Shown here: positions 13,400 to 25,735 of the stretch, piece by piece
How the letters are laid out: each line of letters begins with the position of its first letter
Numbering within the stretch: the first letter of the stretch is position 1
Assembly (NCBI GenBank): GCA_003344405.1
Contig: NOWV01000034.1
Span: 372,001 to 436,000 of the forward strand
Reading direction: 5' to 3'
From: Trichoplax sp. H2
Taxonomy: Eukaryota > Placozoa > Uniplacotomia > Trichoplacea
Length of the DNA stretch: 64,000 nt
Made by a program: the position numbers and the translations under genes
The notes under the pieces: generated by a model
Database searches by the model: none
Told to the model about the DNA's origin: nothing
What the model saw: only the letters and a program-made list of their open reading frames with translations

Positions 13400-15050
13400 T
13401 GGATTTATGAAACCTACTGATGTAAATCACTACATCACTACGACTTAAACTACTGCAATCAGAAAAGTAAGGAGTCCACAGTTACCGTAGAATAGATTTA
13501 AATCCCATCATTCAAGCCTATTGATTTAAAGGATTTTGCTTTACAACGACTAGTTGGGGGGGGGGGGCAATAACTAATGTTGTCTAATCAGAAAGAGTAA
13601 AAAATTCCGTAGTTTAAGTGATTAAACTATAACGTAAGACGTGGCAGCCACCACTGGAGCTTGACCATTAAAACTTGCTGATTGAAAAGTATTTACGCTA
13701 CTACGACTAGTTGAAGGTAATAACGAACAGTGTTTAGTCATACCAAGTTAGCTGTTGAAAGTTGAAGTAAAATGTATCATTAGATCTATCGTCAAACTTG
13801 CTAATTTAAAAGCCTTTGCCCTACCTACGACTACTTCCGGGCAAAAACTGACTAATATTACCCAGTCAGAATGGGTAAAGAGACTAAAACGTTTCGTTAG
13901 ATCACAACGAGTGAGAGGCAATAACTAACGTCGTCTAGTCAGAAAGAGTAAGAAATCCCGCAGTTCGAAGTTAAAGTAAAATGGTACATTAGACCCACCA
14001 TTGAAACTTGCGGATTTAAAAGCCTTTTGTGCTACCAAGACTAGTTTAAAGCAATAGATAATACTGCCTAAGTCAGAACAAGTAAGAATTCAAAGTTTCA
14101 ATAAATTAGAACTTTAAACATATCACAACTTGCTGACGTAAAACCTTTACATCACTATGACTAATCGGCGGCAGAAACTAAATGTTGCCTAGTCAGAGAA
14201 AGTAAGCAATTGGAGGTTAAAGTAAAACGGAACATTAAACCCTTCGTTGAAATTTGTCGATTTAAAAGCATTTACTGCTACGAGTTTGAGGTAATAATGT
14301 TGCCTAGTCTATAAAAGTAAGGAGTTTAAAATTTCAATAAAATACGGAGCCCCCTTCTAATGTAAAACCTTTGCATCACCGCGACTAATGGAAGGCAAGG
14401 ATTAATGTTGCCTAGTCAGAACAAGTAAGGAATTAGAGGTTAAAATAAAACGGAACATTAAACCCACCATTAAAATTTGTTGATTTCAATGCCTTTGCGC
14501 TACTATCATCAGTTTGAGGCAATGATGCCGTCTAATTAGAAAAGGAGTTTAGAGTTACAATAAAATATAGCCATCCTCCATTAATGTAAAATCTTTGCAT
14601 CACCACGACTAATTTAGAATAAGTAAGCAGTTAGAGGTTAAAGTAAAACGGAACTTCAAGCCCACCATCGAAATTGGCTGATTTCGAAGCCTTTGCGCTA
14701 CTATCACCAGTTTGTGGCAATTACCCCATCTAGTCAGAAAAAGGAGTTTGGGAGTTGCAATAAAATATAGCAACGTCTCACTAATTGTAAAATCTTTGCA
14801 TCACCACAACTAATAGGAGGCGAGAACTAATGTTGCCTAATCAGAACAAACTAGCAGCTCGAAGGTAAAATGGAAACGTTAGACCCGCCATTGAAACTTG
14901 CTAATTTTAGCCTTTACGCGACTACCCTAAATTTGAGGGAAAATTTCGAACATAGAACCCCATTATATTATAATTTACTGATGTAAAATCTCTACGAACA
15001 ATTAGAGGCAACAACACTCCATTGCTTAGTCAGAGAAAGGAGGAATTCTA
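13400..15050. repeat. long decayed tandem array of two alternating ~100-110 bp half-units
   Basis: Half-unit A ends in 'tgatttaaaagcctttgcgctactacgactagtttgaggcaat' (clear copies near 14258, 14482, 14681). Half-unit B carries 'aatgtaaaacctttgcatcaccacgactaat' (near 14359, 14582, 14783). Each is followed by 'gcctagtcagaaaaagtaagga'. Same-type copies are 199-224 bp apart, so the working repeat is an A-B dimer of about 200-225 bp. Older, more diverged copies run back to about 13.4 kb. No coding potential follows the period. Confidence 0.75.
13556..13567 (+). repeat. run of 12 G
   Basis: An uninterrupted poly-G tract in otherwise AT-rich DNA, inside the first part of the decayed array. Length is likely unstable in sequencing. 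Confidence 0.85.
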
Positions 15051-15165
15051 AGTTAAATACCGTAGGAGTTATTGCTACTCACTATCAATACATTCCGCTT
15101 TTCTTAACGGTAACAATCCAGAATATTTCAATTCAATTTAACTACTATGCCACACGGTAAAATAG

Positions 15166-15698
15166 TAGATTGAATAAATGAATTGTTATTTACATATTGG
15201 TGTTTTGAATCAATGATCGTTTCTGCATGGATGAATGTAGCGACAGTAAGCCTTTAGCCCAGCTGGATTGAATATCATGAACTTTGTGTATTCTGTAAAC
15301 AAAAATATAACCAAGAAAACTGGAGAAATAAAGCAAATGGAGCAACCCCATTCTAGCTCCATTTAGACAGTTATTTGTCATCGTTGTAAATTATTTGTGT
15401 GCAGATAAGGCGACAATCATTCTCTTTAGACAAGAAATGATCTGGTGAGAAAGCGACTTCTTGACTTGACGCACTGTGTGACCGTATAAAGAATTAGAAA
15501 TGATAGCCATGACTTATGATCCATCAATTCCATTATTGGATATTCTACTTTAACTATAATCACTTTATTTATAGGATAGCTTGGCTTCAGAGGCATAGAC
15601 ACTAGAAATGCTTCAATTTAACTACAAAAATCATGACTGCAAATTTTTATAACTTCTTTTTTCCATTTCACGATTATAAGCCTTCCTACTGAAGGATA
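15166..15698. repeat. left copy of a gap-flanking duplicate (533 bp)
   Basis: Near-identical to 15719-16459 with a few scattered substitutions, and it ends exactly at the first N of the gap. Both copies contain the same 63-codon minus-strand open frame, so that frame is not independent evidence for a gene. Confidence 0.9.
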
Positions 15699-15718
15699 NN
15701 NNNNNNNNNNNNNNNNNN
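15699..15718. other. assembly gap of 20 N
   Basis: Twenty undetermined bases joining two copies of the same sequence. The two copies meet the gap edge exactly, which is typical of contigs that failed to merge. Confidence 0.98.
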
Positions 15719-16459
15719 TAGATTGAATAAATGAATTGTTATTTACATATTGATGTTTTGAATCAATGATCGTTTCTGCATAGATGAATGTAACGACAGT
15801 AAGCCTTTAGCCCAGCTGGATTGAATATCATGAACTTTGTGTATTCTGTAAACAAAAATATGACCAAGAAAACTGGAGAAATAAAGCAAATGGAGCAACC
15901 CCATTCTAGCTCCATTTAGACAGTTATTTGTCATCGTTGTAAATTATTTGTATGCAGATAAGGCGACAATCTTGATCACAATTAATTTTCACCTTCTTTG
16001 AGAACAGCCGATACGCATATATGGCTAATTTGGGACATTAGCCGCACCCTATATTTATAATTATGTATATATATATATATACTCTATAACGCATGCATAC
16101 ATATTAAAGTCCTTGAATAGCTTTCTACTAAGTTGGCCTCTTAAGAGGTAGTTATCGGCATATAAAGTCAATATTAGCCGTTCTCTTTAGACAAGAAATG
16201 ATCTGGTGAGAAAGCGACTTCTTGACTTGACGCACTGTGTGACCGTATAAAGAATTAGAAATGATAGCCATGACTTATGATCCATCAATTCTATTATTGG
16301 ATATTCTACTTTAACTATAATCACTTTATTTATAGGATAGCTTGGCTTCAGAGGCATAGACACTAGAAATGCTTCAATTTAACTACAAAAATCATGACTG
16401 CAAATTTTTATAACTTCTTTTTTCCATTTCACGATTATAAGCCTTCCTACTGAAGGATA
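15719..16459. repeat. right copy of the gap-flanking duplicate (741 bp, with insertion)
   Basis: Matches 15166-15698 along its length except for a few substitutions and one 208-bp block (about 15972-16179) that the left copy lacks. The left copy runs straight from 'gcgacaatc' into 'attctctttag' where this copy carries the block. Confidence 0.9.
15972..16179. mobile_element. 208-bp insertion present in only one gap-flanking copy
   Basis: The block begins ttgatcacaattaatttt, contains a (TA)n run near 16067-16080 and ends aatattagccg. It has no open frame. I see no convincing terminal inverted repeats or target-site duplication, so 'small non-autonomous element' is only one reading; a plain insertion/deletion allele is equally possible. 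Confidence 0.35.
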
Positions 16460-16769
16460 GATTTAGATAGGGTTGATTAAAATCTTTAGGGCATGACGGA
16501 AAAAGGCATCAGTCAATCTCCGAAGGTAAAGCTTGGATCTCTTTCAAGATTGATCGATGATCGTCATTTTAATGCGATTTCCATTTTCTCCGCCATTAAA
16601 TGGAACGAGTTAACAACTTTAGACTCATGTAGTTTCTAAACTATCACGTAAATACGTATACGGAATAAACTGGCAAACATAGACAGTGATACTAATAAGG
16701 CTAAGACTGAAGCAGTACAAATATTGCAATTGCGAAACTAGTTTCAACAGCAATAGTATCAAGAAAGGT

Positions 16770-17170
16770 TGGTTTGTAACTTCTTTTAAATATTTATGAA
16801 AACAATGATGGCCTTCCTTTCTGCGTTGTTCATCATTGTCAAACATGATGGTAGTGTCATTACGGCAATTTCTCGTCCAATTTTATTACTCTTACAAGAT
16901 TAGAACGAAAAAAGTTTAGACTATATAAGACGTGTTAAAATGGTACAAAATCGAAACAATAGTGTTCGTACCGAGAAATAGAAACATTTGCTCGCAATTG
17001 CTTTGAATAGGTATGAAAACAACGATGGCATTCTTTTTCGCCTAGACTATCATTAATTAATTATCAACCGAACGGTACGGTAGTCAATCAAGTACAACCA
17101 TCCAATTTCATTGCTCTGATAAAATTATTACGAAAAAATTTAAACTATACTCGTATAAAGATGTTCAATA
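16770..17170. repeat. two diverged ~215-bp direct copies
   Basis: The segment starting near 16793 (tttatgaaaacaatgatggc) recurs near 17008 (gtatgaaaacaacgatggca), each followed by a 'ccaatttnattnctct...acgaaaaaanttna' block and an 'actata' segment. Only the general order is conserved. Confidence 0.45.
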
Positions 17171-17189
17171 GAGAAAATTCCATCAGTGC

Positions 17190-17740
17190 ACCCACTATAG
17201 TGTCAATAATATAACTATAAACTGCCCATTTCAATAAAAACACCTTTAATTAACTTAATTGTAATACTATGGAAAATACTAATTTCAATAGTTGACTTAA
17301 GAAAATGAAGGATTCAAAAGTAAGGAGGATAAAATTAGCTATCGATCTCAATGGGAATTCAAATAGTGTAGCGAAAAAATGTCGTTAAAGTAATCTTATA
17401 ATCGTAAAATTTGAATACTATGGAAGATACCAACATCAACAACGGCTTGAAAGAAGCCGATGACTTAAAAGCAAGGAGAAGAGAGCGAATGAATCTTTCA
17501 TTTCATTAGCAATCGCAATAAATGTAGTAGGAAAATGTTATTGAAAGTAATCTGATAGCCGTAAATTTTGAAATACTATGGAAAATACCAGCTTCAGTAA
17601 CTACTTCAAGACAGACATAATTTAAAAGTATGGAAGAGAATGAACTCTCCATTTCAATAACAATTATAAGGAGTGTCGAAGAGAAATGCTATCGGAAGTA
17701 AATTAAATCGTATTAGAGCCCTAGAGTTGGAAATGCCTAC
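17190..17740. repeat. degenerate ~155-bp tandem array, three to four copies
   Basis: The core 'aatactatggaaaatacc' occurs near 17261, 17415 and 17571. Each core is followed by a 'cttnaagaaa...ttaaaagnaagga' segment and a 'ccatttcaatnncaat' segment. Spacing is 154-156 bp. Confidence 0.65.
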
Positions 17741-19779
17741 AATATCAAACTCTACATCTACCTATGATTGGCCAACCAGTGATTATCAAGACAACAGTGT
17801 AACAAATCATCTTCAGCAATAATTTATGTGATGTTCGAAACAGGTCGATTAACGCTAAAAATTACAGTTCGCTTACCTTCAAGTTTGCTTGAATTTCTTC
17901 AATCTGTTGTCAGGAAAGACGAAGTTGCTCTGTTGAACGGAATCACAAAGATAATGGTAACAGAGTATCTAATATCTATAGACATAAGAATATAGAATGA
18001 TAACAAATGATCGTAATCCTAAGATTGAGTAATTTCTAGCAACGATTTGATCAATTTCAACATGGATGTTGATGTCTATTGAAATAAAAGGGATACAATG
18101 GCAGCGATAAGAGAAGCGTTACTATTTGTAACTCTATCATCCTAGATCAAAATAAAAGAAATGAACAGAAATATTCATTTCTTCTTCTATCTACGTCAAT
18201 TTTAAAAATTTATCCTAATTGAAAATATTCAGCAACAGCAACAATGAGAGGAAGAAAACAACAAAAAAATACAAATACAATATCAAGAATGTGAGAAAGG
18301 GTTACATAACCTTATTGTTATTCTACCTCGATAATTTACTTTCATTGAGTGGCTTTGGTATCAAAGACGACATTCTATTAGCTTATAAATTCGAATGGAT
18401 AGTAATTACATATGCATGAAGTTAATTTAAATTCAATTTCACTTTCAATATTTCATTTACTTGTAGATTAAAACAAATTTCAATCTCAGATGCAAATAAT
18501 GACTTGGATCTGTCTTATGCTTGCATCAAGAATGAACTTCCCATATCGATTAAATTCATTTCCAAAGTAGCTACTATAATCCATGAATAGAAACTGATCA
18601 AATTTTGCTACCTTGCTGTGAGTGATAGCATCAAGTCAGAAATTCAGCCTCAAAATTTGCAATCAAATAGAAAAAAATTTTATGGGAAAATGGATAATAA
18701 ATCAATATTCACTACCGTACTTTACTTAATTAATCTCATTGATTAAATACTCAATCAAAGATCAGGTTTTAACTTCTTAAAAAAATGAATCAACTCAACG
18801 GAAATGGCATTATTAGCTGAGAGTATAATTTTATTACTTTGGGTTTCTTGACTTTATAACACTCTTAATATTAAGAGTAGATGGTCAGCTTTATCCTTCC
18901 ATCCATTCACAGTACAATGAATTCATTTTTTATTCTTCTATTCTTTTTCCTATATCGAATCCATTCGTCAATAAATTGCAATCAGGCCGTGCTAGTATGC
19001 CGTATTATAGCTAAATTCGATTGGATTTCTTTACTTTATTGGCCGACTAAAGACGTACCAATGACCCTTTATAAAGACTACTGTAGATAAACTGATTCTA
19101 CTTATAAGATCCATTTACCTACTAATACATTATTTCTTTATTGAATTAATTTTAGCATGTGGCTAAAAACAACTGCTATACCATAATAAGATGCGTTGGA
19201 AATAGATTACAACTGAATTATATCCATTCCTTGGATACATTAGGCTAGTTAAAAGTCGAGCTATAAAATCTATATAGTTCATAGCACAGCTTAATTGATC
19301 GATTTGCAATTGGCATCTGTCATAGCACCACTTCTGTATTAAAGAAAATTTGCTAATTACATTAGAATGAGCGTAGTAATTGCTTGATATTTCCTGCGCT
19401 GTGATTCTTATTGTAAATAGTAATAGTACAAACTGTTCTATGAATAGATCAATTTCACTACACGTTTAATATATTTAATTAAATGTCTTCAAGGTATAGA
19501 ATTTTGCATCAGTTATATTGAATTATAACTTGATACTGTTACTTATTACCAATGTAATAGTATAAAATTTAAAATGTCTGCTACAAGAAATTATGTCAAT
19601 ACTGAGCTATTTAAATAGATATTGATGGAGAAGAATTAAAAACAAAAGTGCCATATTTACCAAATGACTTAATAAGATCAAAACAATGTTAATTTTTCAA
19701 CTAGGCAGATCTTGTTATTAAGGATATCATTTTGAAATTCTAGTACTCTACGCCATTGATAGTGACCCCTAAGTACTCA
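17741..19779. other. intergenic stretch, nothing recognised
   Basis: AT-rich, with short hydrophobic or low-complexity open frames only. No exon chain or RNA gene can be supported. Confidence 0.5.
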
Positions 19780-20320
19780 CTATAATCGTAAAATTAAAAT
19801 AAATGTGTGGGTAATAATCAAGATATGATCTTGTAAGTTGTGATGCTAGAATTTCTGATTGTTAAACTATGAAATTAATAAAAGCATGAGTAACAATCAG
19901 GATGTTGTCCTATAAGTTCTGCTATTAGGACTTCTACTCATTAAAACTAAAGAATTAATAAAAGCATTCGTAATGAACATTACGTCATCGTATGAGTTTT
20001 GATTCTAGGACTTCTACTTGTTAGAACTATAAATTTGGTAAAAAATCTGAGTAATGATCGAGACGCTGTTGTATAAGCTTCGATGCTAGGACTTTGTTAA
20101 AACTATAATTAAACAAAAGTTTGAGTAGTGATCAAGATGGTATCGTACAAGTTCTAATGTTAGAACTTGTTCCAACTATAAGATTTACAAAAGTATGGTT
20201 GATAACGAAGATGTTCTTATACAGAAGCTCAAAATTCTACCGTACGGTAATTGTTAAAATTAAAAGATTAACAAAAATGTGGGTAATGATCAAGATATTA
20301 TCGTGTAAGTCGCTACGATT
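19780..20320. repeat. degenerate ~78-bp tandem array, seven copies
   Basis: The core 'gagtaatgatcaagatgntntcntataagtt' followed by 'gatgctaggacttct...ttaaaactataaattaataaaag' recurs with cores near 19808, 19889, 19969, 20047, 20122, 20199 and 20281 (spacing 75-82 bp). A 108-codon open frame at 20121-20447 overlaps the last copies and is best read as a by-product of the repeat. Confidence 0.75.
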
Positions 20321-23300
20321 CAAGATTGCCAAAGCGACTGACGAACTACCATTTGCAAAGCGATTCATTCGATTTATAAACAGTTTATTAAGTACTATGA
20401 GTACAATTGCTTGCCGGCGTCATGATATATCCTGGCATAGTGGATAGACGGTATATTGGATTTACGGTAGAACGGTCTACCAATAAGGCATTTTCATGAA
20501 TAAATTGTTTATTCTCGCATTACGGAAATATATACGGTGTGGTATATAGTTGCCTGCCACTGCTTTTTTACTTTCTTGACAACCAGCTATACGTATTATC
20601 ATAGAATATTTTTTATTTTCGCAGAAGGTATCATTTGCAATCCAAGTTATACACAATCTAATCTATTAAATCGATGGTCGTTTAAACATTGTCAGTGACA
20701 TCATTCCACTTGGCACCTAAATACAAGGAAATCGATCTACTACTCTAACTGCAATTCACTATATGGACTGCATCAAAATTATTCGTAATAAGTAAGACGT
20801 CATCTGCAACTGATATTGTCCTTAATTTTACCTATTTGATCAACTAGTATCGGACTATGTTACGCTAATTTAGTATTAGTCTATAAGAAATTAATATTTT
20901 CAACTTGAGAATTAAATTCTTGTTTATACAAACTTAAAATTATACTTTTGCTATTCCAGATAGAGAATGATAAAACTCCACTGATCATAACCGTCAAGAA
21001 AATAACTACTTTCTGAATTTATGTTGGCAACAGGATAATAAAAGATCTAAATATTTTTTAAGCTCTATGACTGTTCTAAAAACAAAATTGATCAATAAAA
21101 ACATCATTAAGATATTTAACCAGTTTATACAATAACTAGTTCTAAATATAAACTAAGCTCAAAATTTCTGAAGGTATCCTTTATTTAGTAAATAAAGCCG
21201 ACAATCGAAACAAAAACTGTGTGTTATAGATCAGTTATAACTAGTTTAATTAAATTTCTAACGTTAATACATGATAATACCAGCTATGACATTATTAAGA
21301 GAATTGTTAACAGTGATTATGTCCTATAACAATTCAATATTTTATCCAATCTAAATTACAACAACAATAAATGTTTAATTTGAAAAATCTATGACGTGAA
21401 CTATTCAACACTAGTAGAGCTAAATAAATTGCAACAGCGATCCTTTTCCATATTGTTATTTGTAGATTAGCCAATATTTTGATTGAAAAGATGATCGACT
21501 GTTTTGTTTACTTACTTTACTTACACATATATTATAATCAAATTTACCTTAACGCTGTTACAATAAAATTTTATTACCAATAACAACTATTTATGTTTCA
21601 TAGCAGCGATTCCTATTAAAATTTAGCTGTCAATTGACTATCTACGTATCCTTCCTCTTTACGCTCACAGATCTAGGTGTGTAATAACAGCTAGTAATAT
21701 GCCGTATAAATTGCAATATCGAAATTTAAGATAATGGAGGCATTAGTTGAAATTAACGGATATAATACAGTCAATAGGGTTTTAGCCTGTGATAGCTAAA
21801 ATACAGGTAGAAATATTTTTAATAGATACAATAAAGGGTTTCATAAATTACTTGTAAAAATTTACATTGCTTTAGATTGCTTTAGGGTAAATGGTATCAT
21901 ATGCTAGAAAATGAAAATAGCCTCAAGGTCCCAGCAAATTATTATTCTACAGCTTACAATGTAATCATCAATTGATTTATAAAATTTATTGTACTTATAC
22001 AAATGTTGTGAACAGATCTAATGATGTTGACCTCTAGGTAGTAAAGCTCATGGTATACCTGGTGTATCTATACAGGACGACTCAATTATGCATTTTCCGA
22101 TCTCTATTTAAGGAAAAAATTACATGAACTTAATTTAGTCGTCTTGCACGAACAATCAAGGTAATTTATATTCAAAGATAATTACGCAGTGAACAACAAT
22201 TGATCATTTATTTATAAACAAAAATGAAATTTTCAACTAATAATGCAGAATATCCTTACTGTTAATTGATTTAAATCAATGAAGATATTTTTAAGTACTC
22301 TACTGCATGCATTGCCTGGTAACTTTTAAAAATTAACGGGGTAACTTTTACGAATACATCACAGAAAAATTTAAAATTCGGTCACGTTGATAATAAATAA
22401 TTTACATTACAATAATAATAAATTTCTATCAATACATTACAGGAACTAACTCATACCAGTGAAAAAAGAAATGCCAAGCTTTCTTTATTTAAAAATCAAT
22501 CGAAGAGACGTAGCTGATAAAAATTCACAATGGAAATGGACGTTATTGAAACTTTAATTCATTAAGCTATTTATTTTAAGTGATATTAAAGATTTTATGT
22601 ATTTAAAGGTCATTGTGGTACTTATATTGCGAAAAGCTATGGGAAAGAGAAATAGAGATCATTCCAAATATTATTAAATGATGACACTTGAAAGATATGA
22701 CAGTAAATGATTTTTTCAAAGCAACTAAATTGTATATAATTAATAAAAATATCTTACAACTATTCTATTTAGTCTAAATCTAATTCTCATAAAATAATTG
22801 TCTCAGGTAGATAGAATTAAGAATGCTTTTATTACAGAGTTTAAAATAGTAGAGCAATAATTGATTAAAACCAGAATCTAATCTAAAGTAACATGAACCT
22901 GAAAGAAGTGAAGCCTGATCTATTCCAAGTTCATCTCTGCAGCTCTTAAATCATTTTGTTAATCTACTTACAGCAACAAAGTTGCTTGCGATCAGACTTG
23001 AGTCTTCCGACAGAAGACTTTTGCTCAAATAGACCATCGATAGGTTTTACAATACGAATCAATCTGCTTAAATATTATTACTCTTCTATGTCTCGTATGA
23101 TTTATGAGACAGCTCTATTCTAGAGTAGAATTTAATTTACTAAGGGAATTTCTATTTCATGAAATCAATTTGTCGTATAAAATGCACCAATGTGAGATCT
23201 CTTAATTCCTTTAGATAGCAGTTCCTGCATCGAATGATGATCCTGTATATTGTTCTGTAACTTTTTATATATATGAGAATGATTTCCTGAGATTTAGTGT

Positions 23301-25369
23301 GTCTAGCATGGTTTGACCATTTCGAATTAAGGTACGATTATCTTATCTATTCAGTATCACTTGAAGATACTCCTATATCTTCCTTTGAATGGAGATTTAC
23401 AACTAATGAAAATGTATCTTACTTTAGAGGATATTTTATCATAGAGTATCAGTTGTTCAAATATTATTTTACGTTTTGACGATTTAAGTAGGAGAAGTTG
23501 ATATGACTTATTCATCAAATCACGATTTATTTAATTTCACTGCGAAAGAAGTCTAATATCATTTAGTCAGTGACGTAAAAACTGCCCTTGTGCACCTCTA
23601 GTAGCTATATCTGATATCTTTTACATGCATGCAGGCACATATTATGATTCTATAAAGTAAAGAAATTCAGCAATTTATTTATAAAGTTACTGAAGGAAAG
23701 CAATCAAGCAAAATATTTAACATAATTAATTTGCAGTAAACCTGGTATTGCGATTGTTATCTTTAGCTATTATCAAGTAGAAATTAGCTAACGAAAGATT
23801 GCAAACTGAAAATAGATGGTAATTATGATCGCATGCTTGTTCGGAATAAAATAATCTCACGAGATTTTGATGGCTACATAATAGAACAAATATACATATA
23901 TCTTTTTACTTTATATCTATAAATACTAAGAATAATCATATTAAATTAATTATATAATCATACATCTAGACTAGTTTTATTACAATCTGCCATGATATTT
24001 ACTTTAGACGTGCAACAATTCTGTATTTTTGTGATAAGATTTTATAAAGAATTTATTCTGCATAGTGTGTAATACAACGAATCATTTTAATGTTTAATAA
24101 ATTTTTTTCAAAGCAGAATTAAAAAAATGCTGCCAAGTGTTAACGGAATATGACTGGGGAAAGACTATTAATAATATCGCTACAATTGTGATCGATCAGC
24201 GTATTCATGAATGAAATTAGGTCATAAAAATTAATCAGATGATAAATAATTTTTAGGGGAACAACATGTGATGACAGCATGTGATGAGCACGCGTCTTGG
24301 GTCATGACACAACTTTAAATATTAATGTAAAATCAATAATTAAATAATTATATTAATTGCTATAGTACAAATCTTTACTAAAACTATTGAATATGTGTAT
24401 TTTGACGCCGGCATGTTACGAGAAATTCTCACTTTTATTCCATTTGATTACAACATTATCAATTAATTTGTTAGAGTAGTTGTTGACTACATCATATCAT
24501 TTAGGTCCTGTAGCAAGTGGCACTGTATTAATAATAAATAATTAACTATATCCAAATGGATAATTGATTGCAGTAGGAAGACGAAAATTTTTCAATGTAA
24601 AGTTGGGTGTTAACTTTGAAATCGATTCAATATTCTACCGATACGTGAACTGACTACTATATGCTCAAATATAGAATTTTCTATATAGTCTAGAGCAGCT
24701 TAGTTAATATTAATGCCGTAAGACATAAATTTAATAAAGTAAAGGTAATGACCTTTTGTATATTCATAGGTAAATAGGCAATTTTGTCTAAGCTGGTACA
24801 AATTCGAACTACTCTAATACCACGTATTTTTTCGTTTAATATTTAGTATCCTATTAGTAATAAACCTAACTACATTTATCAATGAGTTATCGGTATATTG
24901 GGTTTGACGAAATCTGTACAAATCTCTTATCCTGAAAACATTGGATTTAAAGATTTAAATTTTCAAAATGCTACAGTATTGGCAACGTCAATTAATATTT
25001 GATAAGAGATCTAACCTGTATTGTAGCCTTAGGCACGATTGAATGAGACTAATTGGCGATTACTTTCTTTTTTGGAGGATCGCGTCTATCGTTATTAGAC
25101 TTGTTATGCCAATAGTAGAATAAATCACAGATGTTAGCCGCACGCAATATGATAACATCCAGGCTTCCATCATAAATGAATACTGGGCGATCAAATATCG
25201 TGTTAATTGTCAGGAAATACGATCAGCTGATATCTGACTAATTCAATTTCGTACTATTAGCTAATAACGTGCAATACTTTTAACTGTTGACTGCGATGCC
25301 GTTGATCTTATAATTTCATAAAGTTAGCAAAATAGCACAATTACCACACTTAAAGCTTCAGTATAGGTG
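20321..25369. other. 5-kb intergenic stretch, nothing recognised
   Basis: No open frame above about 60 codons shows a recognisable family, and no phase-compatible exon series is visible on either strand. A fast-evolving or non-coding RNA gene cannot be excluded. Confidence 0.5.
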
Positions 25370-25735
25370 GTTATGAAAATTTCATGTCGGATTCATTTAC
25401 TACATAAGCTATTCATGACTGTAATAATTTTTAGATTCTTTTACAGAAGTAGAGTTCTTATACAAAATTTCTCGGTAGTAATCTGGATAGAGAATAATTT
25501 GTGTGTAAAAACTTTTTCTTAAATGAAGTGATTTAGTTATTGTAAGGATTTGGTTGTAAAAATTTTCTGTCAGATTAGTTACTGCATAAGCTATTCGCTG
25601 CTGTAGTAATTATTAGATTCTTTTCTAAAAGCAGTGTTCTTATATTAATTTCCTTGTATCTGGATAGAGAATAATTTATGTAAAAATTTTTTTGTTAATG
25701 AATTGATTTGGTTAATGCAAAGATTTACTGTGATT
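25370..25735. repeat. direct duplication of ~180 bp (two copies)
   Basis: The segment around 25399 (tactacataagctattc) recurs around 25579 (tactgcataagctattc). In both copies it is followed by 'tagattcttttntanaag', 'ctggatagagaataattt' and 'gattt.gttantg'. Divergence is moderate. Confidence 0.65.

Noticed and set aside
15190-15934. Two 63-codon minus-strand frames with nearly the same sequence
   Set aside because: Their similarity comes from the gap-flanking duplicate, not from selection; no family match and no flanking exons.
16625-16846. 73-codon hydrophobic minus-strand frame
   Set aside because: Low-complexity Leu/Ile/Tyr stretch in AT-rich DNA, partly inside a diverged repeat; no start context or homology.
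20121-20447. 108-codon plus-strand open frame
   Set aside because: It lies largely in the 78-bp tandem array, its internal periodicity follows the repeat, and it shows no domain; treated as a by-product.
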